Shown here: piece after piece, positions 26,401-36,554 of the stretch
Layout: every line of letters begins with the position of its first letter
Numbering within the stretch: the stretch's first letter is position 1
Source of the DNA: Auanema rhodensis
Lineage: Eukaryota > Nematoda > Chromadorea > Rhabditida > Rhabditidae
DNA: 64,000 bases
Direction of reading: 5' to 3'
Assembly: GCA_964057225.1 (NCBI GenBank)
Contig: OZ059895.1
Location: 14,260,001 to 14,324,000 of the forward strand
Notes under the pieces: model-generated
What the model saw: the letters and a program-made list of their open reading frames with translations, nothing else
The model's database searches: none
Told to the model about the DNA's origin: nothing
Made by a program: the position numbers and the translations under genes

Positions 26401-27540
26401 TTATAAAACTGTCATTCTTGCTCTTATAGCTAAAGCAATTTCTTGTTTACAGGAAGACATAATAGCATTATGAAATTGTCTTCGTCTTCGTTGACTTCGT
26501 TTCCTTTCCATCATGACACGATGTTGAGTTACATGTACATATACAGCAATTCCAACTGAATATGAAAGATTTTTAAAGTTTTTAAAGTTTTTAAAGTACT
26601 TACGTAATACTAATGCAACACAAGCACATACTATACTCCAACCTGCTTCAGCATAATACATATATTCTTTCTTAAAACAAGCAAGTTTATTAAGTTTTAA
26701 GTTTTCATTTTTTTAATTTACCTCATTTTTGGGTGTTCTTGTATTAGTTAAATGAATAATATAGAAAGTTGTCATAATAGATATGAATAAACATACTAAT
26801 GCGCTCATTAAGAATCGAGAAATATTCTTCAAAGTATGCTGGTGTAAAGCAGTCAAGTTCAGGATTATGCTTGCTGTTGCAAATAGAGCATTGAAAATAT
26901 CTGTGAAAATGAAATAATTATCAGAATTTATATGAGAAATATTGATAAGTATTCATACCTATAGCCCAATTTGTATCTAATATTCTCCATTTTCCATCAG
27001 GATCGAATATAAACCAAAAACAGGAACTATAATGCAATTGTCCAGCTTTCGATACATTTCTTTGATAACCATCTTAAATTTTTTTAAATTTTATAAAATA
27101 TAATTCTGATCTGATTCTAAAGAGTTTCATTTCAAGTTTTACCTGTCAAATCAGAGCATTGTCTGAAAAGGCTGGCATGTTGTTCAACTAGAGCATAAGT
27201 CTTATTAGGACATGAGAGAAAAGACATTTCTCGAAGAACTGTTAACGAACATTGTGGAGGAGGTTTTATCTTAAAAACTTTTTTTTTCAAACTTTCAAAA
27301 TAAAGATTAATGATACCTGACGAATTTTTATGAGAATCCAATGATCTGAACAAATTGAAATAAGTATTATTATATTTAAATTTATTAAAAGAACTGATTT
27401 TGAATTCATGCTTATGCTTACTGCGTAAAAAATCCGATGACTAGTATCATGCTTGCGAAATCGATGTGTAGCTCTAATTGAGTTGTCTTCTGATTCCCTC
27501 TTTGCTTTCCTCTGAGTCTTTCCATCCTCAGCACTTTCAT
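26401..27540 (-). CDS. Four-transmembrane protein, possibly claudin/PMP22-like
   Basis: I do not recognise a specific family. Joining exons from 27540 gives a basic N terminus (MKVLRMERLRGKQRG), a first hydrophobic segment (LELHIDFASMILVIGFF), and an extracellular loop of about 100 residues with four cysteines (PPQCSLTVLREMSFLSCPNK, FRQCSDLTG, SSCFWFIFD). Three more helices follow (DIFNALFATASIILNL, FLMSALVCLFISIMTTFYII, AEAGWSIVCACVALVL), and a very basic cytoplasmic tail (ERKRSQRRRRQF, ending ARMTVL). One large first loop plus four helices fits the claudin/PMP22/LHFPL architecture, but the W-GLW-C-C signature is not evident. The intron before the tail contains a repeated AAGTTTTTA motif (26573-26598). 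ATG 27525 is an alternative start. Confidence 0.6.
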
Positions 27541-27752
27541 GAATGAATCGTCAAATCCAAACAAATTCATTCAATTCTTAATTTCTGAGGCTCCCCAGAA
27601 CAAATGTAAGAATCCATACACTTTCTAGTCAAGACAATTAATAACTTTTGGTGTTCACAAATTTAAGATCTATGCTCCTCAGGCTCGTGTGATTTGTGCC
27701 GACAGTTTCTGTGTAGTGTAGAGAGACAATCTCTGTGCGTGTTATGGACAGA

Positions 27753-27815
27753 CATAGCACCCCAATGGGATACGGCGCTTCTATTAAGGGCACTGGGAGG
27801 TGACACTACATCTTC
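27753..27815 (+). promoter_or_regulatory. SL1 RNA promoter, copy 1
   Basis: The 63 bp before the leader are shared with the other two SL1 genes at identical spacing. Two blocks are most conserved: ATGGGATACGGC at about -51 to -40, a likely proximal sequence element, and CACTGGGAGGTGACACT at about -25 to -9. Their upkeep only just upstream of the RNA supports an snRNA-type promoter read by SNAPc and Pol II. Confidence 0.75.
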
Positions 27816-27907
27816 GGTTTAATTACCCAAGTTTGAGGTACTTTCCTGATTCAACCAGAATAATTCTGTGTTCGAATTAAATTTTGGAACGCTCTCCACT
27901 GGAGAGC
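27816..27907 (+). ncRNA. sls-1: SL1 spliced-leader RNA, copy 1
   Basis: This gene makes the small RNA whose 5' leader is trans-spliced onto nematode pre-mRNAs. Positions 27816-27837 are the canonical 22-nt SL1 leader (beginning GGTTTAATTACCCAAG and ending GAG), directly followed by a GT donor. Downstream lie a hairpin (CAGAATAATTCTG, 27856-27868), the Sm-binding site AATTTTGGA (27880-27888) and a terminal hairpin GCTCTCC/GGAGAGC (27891-27907). The predicted length is about 92-95 nt, slightly short for SL1 RNA. No 5S rRNA gene is adjacent, unlike the C. elegans arrangement. Confidence 0.96.
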
Positions 27908-28093
27908 AACATGAATCGAAAATCATTAGATGAGTCAAGTTCTTTGGATTTTTAAAATTGAAAAATCAACGAAGATGATAATCATTCTGGGAATTATAGT
28001 TGAGATGAGCCAAGTTCAGATGTAGCCTACACGTGTGTATGACCCATGGTGTCAAGTCAAGAGAGACAGTCTATACCATGTTGGGGGGAGAGA

Positions 28094-28156
28094 CACAACA
28101 CGTCTATGTGATACGACACGTGCATTGATGCCACTGGGAGGTGACACTGCTTCGTC
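28094..28156 (+). promoter_or_regulatory. SL1 RNA promoter, copy 2 (diverged)
   Basis: This is the equivalent 63-bp block before copy 2. It keeps the core ATGTGATACGAC and CACTGGGAGGTGACACT at the same distances, but differs in the intervening bases from copies 1 and 3. That pattern separates constrained positions from free ones. Confidence 0.7.
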
Positions 28157-28248
28157 GGTTTAATTACCCAAGTTTGAGGTACTTTCCTGATTCAACCAGA
28201 ATAATTCTGTGTTCGAATTAAATTTTGGAACGCTCTCCATTGGAGAGC
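28157..28248 (+). ncRNA. sls-1: SL1 spliced-leader RNA, copy 2
   Basis: The leader at 28157-28178 is identical to copy 1 and is followed by the same GT donor, central hairpin and Sm site. The terminal hairpin is GCTCTCCATTGGAGAGC, differing by one loop base. All functional elements are intact, so I expect it to be transcribed. Confidence 0.95.
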
Positions 28249-28536
28249 AAAATGAGTTGAATCGAAATTTGAAAGCTAGTGTTAAGTTTACGCTTTGTTC
28301 ATCAATGTTGTAACTGATTGTAGAGGATTATTACAGTACAATTCATAGTTTTTTTAAATTAATAATTGGCGCCAAATGAGGAGAATGTTCATTTTAAAGT
28401 TTCACAAGAGATGAGCGGTTGTATTCAGGTTATATAGAAGATTCTTTACAAATCTGTGCCGTTTTCTAGTTGTATACAACATATATGAACAGTTCATGAT
28501 GACAAATCTTAAGTTCATTCGTGGTTTAGGCTCATA

Positions 28537-28599
28537 CATAGCACCCCAATGGGATACGGCGCTTCTATTGAGGGCACTGGGAGGTGAGACTACTTCTTC
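28537..28599 (+). promoter_or_regulatory. SL1 RNA promoter, copy 3
   Basis: Nearly identical to the copy 1 promoter, with the same ATGGGATACGGC and CACTGGGAGGTGA blocks at the same spacing from the leader. Homology stops abruptly further upstream, which marks the minimal unit that was duplicated or conserved. Confidence 0.72.
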
Positions 28600-28691
28600 G
28601 GTTTAATTACCCAAGTTTGAGGTACTTTCCTGATTCAACCAGAAACATTCTGTGTTCGAATTAAATTTTGGAACGCTCTCCTCTGGAGAGC
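28600..28691 (+). ncRNA. sls-1: SL1 spliced-leader RNA, copy 3
   Basis: The leader (28600-28621), donor and Sm site match the other copies. Two changes in the central hairpin (AGAAACATTCTG in place of AGAATAATTCTG) shorten its stem, and the terminal loop base is C-T rather than C-A. The Sm site and terminal stem are unchanged, so it is probably functional. Confidence 0.95.
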
Positions 28692-29328
28692 AACATGTAT
28701 TTCAGTTCTAAATTGCTTTGGCTTGTAGGAACATGAATTAAGGAAAAGATGTTGATTTTAAATATTTTTGTTGAGATTATCAGTTGTATACAGGATGTAT
28801 TGGGAGTTGTTCGCAAATCTGAGTTAGATGTTGCCTAGACTCAGGACTTAAGTAGTAGAGCCAAATATGACATTTACTCTTATAATAATCTATAATTAAC
28901 AAAATATAATTAATGACGAGAACATTATATAACTACTAGAAAGTATTTATTCGAATATATATATATATGAATTTTATGACAAAATATTTCGCATGACGGT
29001 TCAAATCGCCTTTTGTTCTGAATCAGTGGTAAAGCTGTGATTTACGTTCTTATAAAATATCTACTAGCTAAATTTCGTGATAATTATGCTATTCGTTCTT
29101 ATTTATCTTTGAATATATTGAAACAGTTTCAAATTGTCCTCTGAGTACACGTACGCATTTTAGATTAAACGAGTGACCATCTTTCCGTAAATGTTTAATA
29201 TGCCGTCTGAACGAAAATAGGTACTTCTCCTCATTTAATGCACTTGCTTTTTTCTGGTTTACTTCTAGTTGAATAGCTTTATTAATTCATTTTGTATGAT
29301 TATTTACTATTACTATATTTTTAAGGCG
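28692..29328. other. Intergenic region before MED19
   Basis: About 640 bp of AT-rich DNA with an (AT)n run near 28955-28967. No fourth leader copy is present. The MED19 promoter should lie here. I see no further gene. Confidence 0.5.
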
Positions 29329-30198
29329 ATGGGGGATAATAATTGGAACCATTTACCGGGTCCTGCTTCTATGGTGACAACAGGATCTCTAAAAACTAAA
29401 ATTTCACTTAAAGCCGGCGCTAGCTATACCGTTGTTGCACCGTTTTATACTATGAAACCTGAACTTCCAGGTGAAATATTTTCTTTTTCTGAATGAACGT
29501 AAAACCTTATTATTCAGCCAAGAGTGTTATGCTAGGTAGTACGGATTTATTGGAAGCGTATGATCTAGGAGGAGTTTACAGTCGATATTGTGGGAATCGA
29601 AAAACGCGAGAAGACCTTGCCTCGTTTTTACCTCATATTTATGGAAATTTTAATATGTCCGAAGCACAAGACATCAGGTTAGATACTTTTTATGTTGTAT
29701 TCATAAGAATATGCTTCACAGTTCCTTGAAAAACTTAGTTGAAAAACCACCTATTACTGGTAAGGAAGTAAATGGCCTATCGGCGAGTTCTATGGTAGGA
29801 TTTCGTTTAACTCCTGGCCCAGTAGATGAAAGGTATTACTTGTTAATAAATAATTATTTTATTCATTTCAATAAATTAAGATACCGATATTTATTTGATA
29901 AGAAAAAGGAACACGAGACCACCTATGAAGTAGAAAAGAAGGATATTTCCTTCCGATATAAGCCGGTGGATTCAACTTCTGATACTAAAATAGAATCAAG
30001 TAGTAGGCCTTCAATATCAGGAGACATTGATTATGAAAAGAGAAAGCATAAAAGTGAGAAGAAGGAGAAGAAAAAGAAAAAGGAGAAGAAGAAGAAGGAT
30101 AAGGTTTTAATAATTACAATTGAGCAATTAATTTATTGATTATTCAGAGAGATGAAGATCGACGACATAAAAGAGATAGTGTTGGATCAAACTTTTGA
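29329..30198 (+). CDS. mdt-19: Mediator subunit 19 (MED19)
   Basis: MED19 is a head-module subunit of the Mediator complex that connects transcription factors to RNA polymerase II. The start at 29329 lies three bases after an acceptor-like TTTTTAAG, suggesting SL trans-splicing. Conserved blocks appear in order: FYTMKPELP joined across a 5' intron to [20 protein letters not shown], then [12 protein letters not shown], then [15 protein letters not shown] and [13 protein letters not shown]. These match the FYLM-ELP, GSTNL, FLPD and IEKPPI motifs of animal MED19. The C terminus is a long Lys/Glu tract ([15 protein letters not shown]) followed by [16 protein letters not shown], typical of the family. 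Length is about 220 residues. Its stop codon is only 28 bp from the stop of the convergent gene. Confidence 0.92.
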
Positions 30199-30226
30199 AG
30201 CATACAAAATGCACATAAGTAATAAT

Positions 30227-30628
30227 TTAATTTTTCCTTTTCGAGAATGTGTTAGGTATAGATAACCAGTCAAAACGCCTTTCTTCTTCTAAAACTTTCT
30301 TCAGCTCATCCATACGTTTTTCATGTAGTTCTAAAACAAAGCATATACTCTCTGTCATAAGCTGATGTTAGCTTACCATCCTGTATTCTATCACACTCGT
30401 CATCTGTACGAGAATCTCTTGATGTATTTTGTTCAGTACTATCTAAATATAATAATGAACTATTTTTGCAACATATATGTTCACCAACCTATAGAGCTTT
30501 TTGTCATACCACTTATTCGTTTGGGAGTTTGATACATAATAGAATCATCACGTGGATCTGTTGGAGCAGTTGGTGTACTAAATTAAAAATATATTAAGTT
30601 AAACTTTGATACTCTAAACTAACTTCAT
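30227..30628 (-). CDS. Small hydrophilic protein of about 86 residues, unknown function
   Basis: I do not recognise this protein. Four small exons join in frame through three short GT-AG introns: MN plus TPTAPTDPRDDSIMYQTPKR, then DSTEQNTSRDSRTDDECDRI, then a predicted helix ELHEKRMDELKKVLEEERRF and the end DWLSIPNTFSKRKN. There are two proline-directed Thr sites (TPT, QTPK) of the kind used by cyclin-dependent kinases, and no membrane segment. The frame is only visible after splicing. All junctions use good acceptors, which supports a real gene. It is convergent with MED19 and divergent from the desulfurase-TtcA gene. Confidence 0.7.
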
Positions 30629-31007
30629 TCCACCCAGCGAAATGTAAACCTATGGAAATAAGTATGTATAAACTCAATCGTGTATAGCATAACCGTGTAA
30701 GAAAAAATTGAAGTACGTATACGTAATAAATGTATCTTGTATAAAACGACTATTTTTTATTTTGCTTATCATATAAGTAAATTCGGAAAATTAAATGAAA
30801 TCTAACAAATAAAACAATAAAAATTGTAATTATTAGACAAACTGAACAATCCAATTAGTTTATGATATTTCTCATTAGTTATTTGTTTTGACGAAACATT
30901 GAGCAAAAATACAGTGGGGGAAATACGCAATCACTTTGCGTATTGAAAAAGATTCTTTATCGTTCTTGATCTGGGTGTAGAGTCGCTATACAAGCCCCGT
31001 TTCATGA
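30629..31007. other. Divergent promoter region
   Basis: 379 AT-rich bp between the start of the 86-residue protein (-) and the start of the desulfurase-TtcA gene (+). Both promoters should be here. I see no strong core element. Confidence 0.5.
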
Positions 31008-34000
31008 ATGAATCGCCAATTTGGAGAAAAAATTCCAGAAATTGAAAAGAAAGAATATTCTTCTAATTCGGAAAATATTTTTCCTTGGATATCAGAAAAT
31101 GAAATAGGATGCAATTCTATTATTGAGACTCCGTTTGGAGATAGAGAAAGTTAGTATAATTTGAAAATTAAATGACTTAAAATTGCGACTTTCAGTTGTC
31201 TATTGTGATTATTCTGCGTCTGCTCGGGCAATCAAACCAATTGAAGATCATATTAGAGATGAAGTATTACCTTTCTATGGAAATACTCATAGTTCGGTTA
31301 CAGCAACGGCAGAACAGACTACGCTTTATGTACATGAAGCCAGGTAAAACGACTTAAATCTTTGTTTCAAGAAAAAATACGTTTAGACAAGAAATTCGTG
31401 CTATGACTGGAGCGGGAGATGGAGATGAAGTTATTTTCACCGGCTCAGGAACAACTGCAGCTGTTGATTTGCTAGTACACTTGTTAGATACTTCTAATTT
31501 GGTAAGATCTTTAAATAATTTTTCACGGAAAATTACATTAATTTAATATTAGGTTGTAATACACTCAATACATGAACATCATTCAAACTTACTACCATGG
31601 AGAAGAGTAGCTAAGAAGATGTACTGTGTTCAAGAAGATGAATTTGGACAGATTGACATTGGTATTTTTGAATTATTTAATAAATATACATTTCAAAGTA
31701 TTGTAGTGGATTTACGAGCTAAACTAGAGTTCGCAAAGCAAGAAAACCCAGATAGTCAGATCGTAACTGCTTTAACAGCTTGTTCCAACATAACTGGAGT
31801 GTTAACTAATGTAGTTACTATAACTCAGCTTGCTAAAAGGTATTTCTGCTCACTTGAATAGATCACAGAAGTCTTAATTTCAGTTTTAATGCTTTCACTT
31901 TTTGGGATTATGCTTCAGCTGCTCCTTATGTTTCTATTAACGTTAATTCTCCAATTGGAATTGACGCTTTGTTCTTTTCTGGACACAAATTTATCGGAGG
32001 AGTAGCCACACCAGGTACACAAATAATTTGGAATGAATACGACTTCCATATTCAGGAGTTTTGGTGGTGAAAAAGACCATTATACAAGCATCAGAACCAA
32101 AAAGAACAGGAGGAGGAACTGTTTTCTTTGTAATTTAAAATTTTTTTCTACTATATTTATCATTTATGTATTGCATAGGTCAATAAGTCAAATGAATGGT
32201 ACTTAAAAGATTCCGAATATAGAGAAGAAGGTGGCACACCTGATGCCGTTGGTATTATTAGATTAGCGTTAGCAGCTAAGTTGAAAAGATCTATTGATGA
32301 GGATTTATTGAAAAAGAGAGAAGCTGAAATATCAGAGTACGCTAATGTACTCGATTTTCTAAAAAATATGAAGAATTTCAGACGAGTTTTACGTTTTTGC
32401 AAATTAATTGACAATATATATCTTCTTGGGCCGAAGCAATCTAGTAATCGGCTTCCTGTATTTTCATTCCTGATCAAAGTTCGAGAAATACTGAAATATT
32501 GTATAATTTCATTTTTTACAGGAACCAAAATCTTCTCTATTTTATCATCATAATTACATATCAGCATTATTGAATGATTTGTTTGGTATACAAAGTAGAG
32601 CTGGATGTATGTGCGCTGGACCATATGCTCAAAATCTTCTTGGCATCGACGAAAAAGTAAGTAACATAGTTAACTACATATTTTTGGACTTATATTAGAT
32701 GTCCAATGATTATTTATTGGCTCTTCGTGAGCAAGATGGTCTGGATCGTACACATTTGAGAAGAATCGGAGAATATTCTCAACAGGAGATTCTGAGACCA
32801 GGGTTCAGTAGGGTATCTATTCCATTTTTCTGGAGTGATTCGAAGGTAATCTTTTTATTCATTACAGCAATAGCTACTATTATCAGTTCATCGCCAAATA
32901 CTTTGAACATATTTGCTTTATTGCTCTCTTTTGTTTTATAAACATGACCGGTTTGTTCTTGCAAATTCAAAAATTATTTTCATAATGCGATGATGAATGT
33001 TCGGTTGAATTTATTTAAAAGTTGTATAATTTATATTTCTTCTTTAGATTGACTATCTTCTTCAAAGTTTGAAGTTTATTGCAGAGAATGCCTCGGATTT
33101 TTTGCATTTGGTATTTATAACTTTGTTACTTATTACATAACTAATGTTACAGTATCAACCTAATTGTGAAAGTGCTGAATGGCATCATCATAAACAACGA
33201 ACATTCAAGGGACGCCGTTGGCTAGGCTATGTATCTTTCAGTAATCAAGGCTTGAAGGTTGATAACAAAAAGGTTTTTTCTTTACCCTCTTTTCCACAAC
33301 AAACTTTGTTTTTATAAAGACAACCTCTTCAAACCCGATGACAGGGCTAGCTTCTCTTGAAATAGCCGAAAAATTCCGGAAAGAAGCAGTAGAAGGACGC
33401 AATTCGGTATTGTTTTAAAAATTAAATTTATGTTTTAATCAATTTGTTCAAGACTATTGTACCAGACGGCCGAGTTGCTGTTGATGTTGCATTCCAACAT
33501 CTAAGATGGTTTGTACTGCCAATTGAAATTGTTGAATCTACAAATGGAACGCTTCAACCTGCTTCCTGTCCATTCGAACCTAAATTATTCAAATACGATG
33601 ACTCTATTATCCAGCCTCAAGAAAAAATGAATGTTTATCAGTTCAATTCGGAAAAGCATGATGAGAATCTTGTGGCTGAAATAGAAACAGCATCAAGCGG
33701 CCTCTCTTGTAATCGTAAATCTTTCAAAGTTTTTTTTTATTGAAAATTCTGACTTTTAGTTCCTGAAACTAGAAATACGAATTCTGTTTCGACCAGTGAA
33801 ATGGTAGAATGTCCTTTAGAACCTGGAGATGTGGGAAAAGGACGAATGGGAGACCTTGGTACCGATGAGAAAGTTGAAGAGGCTAAAGTCTTTAAAATAT
33901 ATAATTTTAATATGTATCTTGATCTTAACTAGGAAATGGAAGATTGGAATCGCCGTGTTATTGTTACCACGCGCACGCTTACAAAACAAGAAGAAGCTCA

Positions 34001-36394
34001 ATTACCATGGCATGATCCTTCTCTTAATATGTATAAAACTGTAACAGATGTAATACATGGATTAGATATGATTAAAGTAAATTTATTTTTTATTATTATG
34101 CTACAAGTTAACTTTTTTTTAGAATGGTGACAAAGTTCTGGTTTGTCTGTCAGGTGGAAAAGACTCCTTAGCTCTTTTGCATATTTTACATTTTTATCGC
34201 AAGCGCTGTATTAAGAATAAAAGGTAAAATTGCATTGTTAAAGGTAATTTATAGTTGTTTTAGTACGCAATTTGAATTAGGAGCTATAACTGTTGACCCT
34301 GGATCTTCAGCTTATAACCCAAGACCTTTGATCGAATATTGTCGCTCATTAAATATTGATTATTTCTATGAAGAACAAGGTTTGTATTAAAGACTGTATG
34401 AGTATTCATTTCCTACTATTCAGATATTATTGGAGCAGCTCGAAAGAGTAATCCTCGTTCTATTTGTGCTTTCTGTAGTCGCATGAAAAGAGGTAGATTA
34501 GCTGCTGCAGCATTACATCATGGCTGGAATGTTCTCGCTATGGGCCAGCATTTGGATGATTTAGCTGAGAGGTAAGCTTCTTTTCATATTTAAGTTTTAA
34601 AAAAAGTCGAGGTTTTAAATAGTTAATAATTTATTCGTATGTTCATATAAATAGATTAAAACACGTGAACATTGTTCTTTAAAGCTTGAGCTTAGTTTCC
34701 AGTGTTGGCTTTAATCTGGAAAACGTTAAAGTTAGAGAAATAGCTATGCTTCTTCAGCTTACCAAATAGACGCTGGCATCATACCCACTGCGCAAGTAGA
34801 TTTTGCAAGCGTTGACGAATCTGTCAGCGAAGGAAGCTGCAAATAAATCAGATTAGCTTTTGTTATTTCATAGGGAGGGCATACAATCAAGAAGTCTGAA
34901 GGTTTCTGGAGAAATTTCAAGGAGCTCGGTCTTATCAGCGGCAGTCAAATGCTTGAAGGCATCATGGAACAAGACGATGAATTTAGCGATACGGCGAGCT
35001 CTTCCTTCATTATCTCCTTGAACGGCGTCGAAAAGTCTTGCCCACCACTGCAAACGATACAAGTGAAGAGTTGTTTTCAATAACTAGGTATTACGGTCAT
35101 GAATCTTTCTTGAGATTGATCCTTCATCTCTCCGACCATAGAGAAGAGTTGGGATAAAGCAGTATCAACCTTGGTGGCATAAGCAGGGGATCTGCAGAAT
35201 GTATGGAGTTAAGGAAACGATGCATCCTTATACCTTTGACGGATGTAGTCCAAGATGGCAGTTACATTGTTTGTAACAACAATCTTTTTCTGTTCAATGT
35301 CGTTGACAGTCTCTACCATCTTCTCTTTGATGTCAGTTGAGAGCTGGAAGTAAATTGATTAGCAAAGAGGAGTTAGTCCAGTTCTTACGTCGAAAAGAAG
35401 AGTCTTTGCGGGAACGGGAGTATAATCTGAAATGCGCAATTGTGGCATTCGAACATGAAACCATTGAGTGCTAAACAATACCTGGGAAACTCGACATAAT
35501 ATTGATATAGAAGTCCAAATCATCCATGGTGAATGCTTTCTTGTTATCCAGGAGACGGCCCAGATTGACTTCCATATCCTTATCGGCAGCAACCGAGGCG
35601 ACCATAACGGCGACAATGACAGTGTAGAAATTCATATTCTAGAAATTGTTCGAGTTATAGAGAAATTGATATATTTTTGATAGGAGAAGCTAAACTAGGA
35701 AGTGATACTTAGTCTGGGGTCTGCTCTCCCTTTTATAGCAATTTACCTTTGAGGATTATGCAAAAACCTGACGTATTTATCATGTTTTGTAAACTAACTT
35801 CATTACGATTACTTTATGTACCTGTTTATTTGGTAATCCTTTCCACAACATATTATTTTTCAGTTTCTTCATTGCGGCTTTCCAAAATGGGAATTTGAGC
35901 ACCATGAAAGCTCAATACACTACCAGGTATTCATGCAAATTCGACCATTTTTTGTATAATCTGTTTACTGTTTAGGGATGGTTCATTACGTGTTATCCGC
36001 CCACTTGTTCTTGTTCGTGAAAAAGATTTACGGCAGTTTTCTGAATCGCGTAAACTCCCAGTTATTGCTGAGAACTGTCCCGCCTGTTTCAACCAAGCAA
36101 CTGAACGTCACCGTATGAAGCAGGTACTAATTTTATGTTTCCAAATATTTGTATCACTCATCTATTGATTTTCATAATATTCTATATGATTCAGATGTTG
36201 GCTCAACAAGAGCTGATCTTCCCCGATCTTTTCCACTCATTACGGTCAGCACTTCGTCCTCTTCTCATGGTAGTTTTTCTCGTCATCTTTCAACAATTAA
36301 ATAAATGTTTGAGGTTGATTCCGCCAGCACAGATGAAATGCGAGCACTCGCAATCAAAAACATCGTTGAAAATAATAAAGGAAAAGCAAAATGA
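31008..36394 (+). CDS. Cysteine desulfurase-like / TtcA-like tRNA thiolase fusion
   Basis: About 22 exons give a protein of roughly 1000 residues. Residues about 50-620 form a class V PLP aminotransferase domain like SufS/CsdA: YCDYSASARAIKPIEDHI, GNTHSSVTATAEQT, FTGSGTTAAVDLLVHLL, HEHHSNLLPWR, the PLP lysine in SGHKFIGG, and the catalytic-cysteine loop SRAGCMCAGPYAQ. After a variable linker, the last 300 residues are TtcA-like: DKVLVCLSGGKDSLALLHIL (ATP PP-loop), LGAITVDPGSSAYNPRPLIE, the CAFCSRMKRGRLA cysteine pair, LAMGQHLDDLAESF, then VIAENCPACFNQ, corresponding to the third TtcA cysteine. TtcA makes 2-thiocytidine in tRNA using sulfur from a desulfurase, so the fusion would join donor and acceptor steps. 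The start at 31008 avoids a nearby out-of-frame ATG (31004). The linker junction has two equally good donors near 33870-33890. Confidence 0.85.
34754..35635 (-). CDS. Secreted fatty-acid/retinol-binding (FAR)-like protein, nested gene
   Basis: FAR proteins are nematode-specific, helix-rich, secreted carriers of fatty acids and retinoids. The start at 35635 gives a clear signal peptide, MNFYTVIVAVMVASVAA. The mature protein is helical: MEVNLGRLLDNKKAFTMDDL, KEKMVETVNDIEQKKIVV, ILDYIRQRSPAYATKVDTAL, SQLFSMVGEMKDQSQERFMT, RARRIAKFIVLFHDAFKHLT. The SPAYATKV stretch resembles the FAR KSPALHEKA block. A last exon reached from a GTATG donor adds SSFADRFVNACKIYLRSGYD and ends in TGA at 34754; without that splice the protein stops at 34868. 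Codon use is more GC-rich than the neighbours, as in highly expressed genes. The whole gene sits antisense within one intron (about 34571-35862) of the desulfurase-TtcA gene. Family assignment is moderate. Confidence 0.7.
35731..35738 (-). promoter_or_regulatory. TATA box of the FAR-like gene
   Basis: On the minus strand the sequence reads TATAAAAG, followed by GGAGAGC, about 96 bp before the start codon at 35635. A consensus TATA box at this distance suits a strongly expressed secreted-protein gene. Confidence 0.65.
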
Positions 36395-36554
36395 AACTGT
36401 TTGTTAATGGATTATTTTTCTGTTTTGTTACTGTTTTATGTTGTTATTGTTTTTGTTGAAAGAAATTTATAATTTAGAAAACATGTAATATATGATGATG
36501 ATGATAAATCAATCTCTGAACAAATGCTTAATCATAAAAAAGAAATTTTAGTTC

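Noticed and set aside
28980-29020. Possible tRNA gene, suggested by GGTTCAAATCG
   Set aside because: The acceptor stem and D-arm do not pair around it.
32160-32624. 154-codon frame on the minus strand
   Set aside because: It is antisense to well-supported desulfurase exons.
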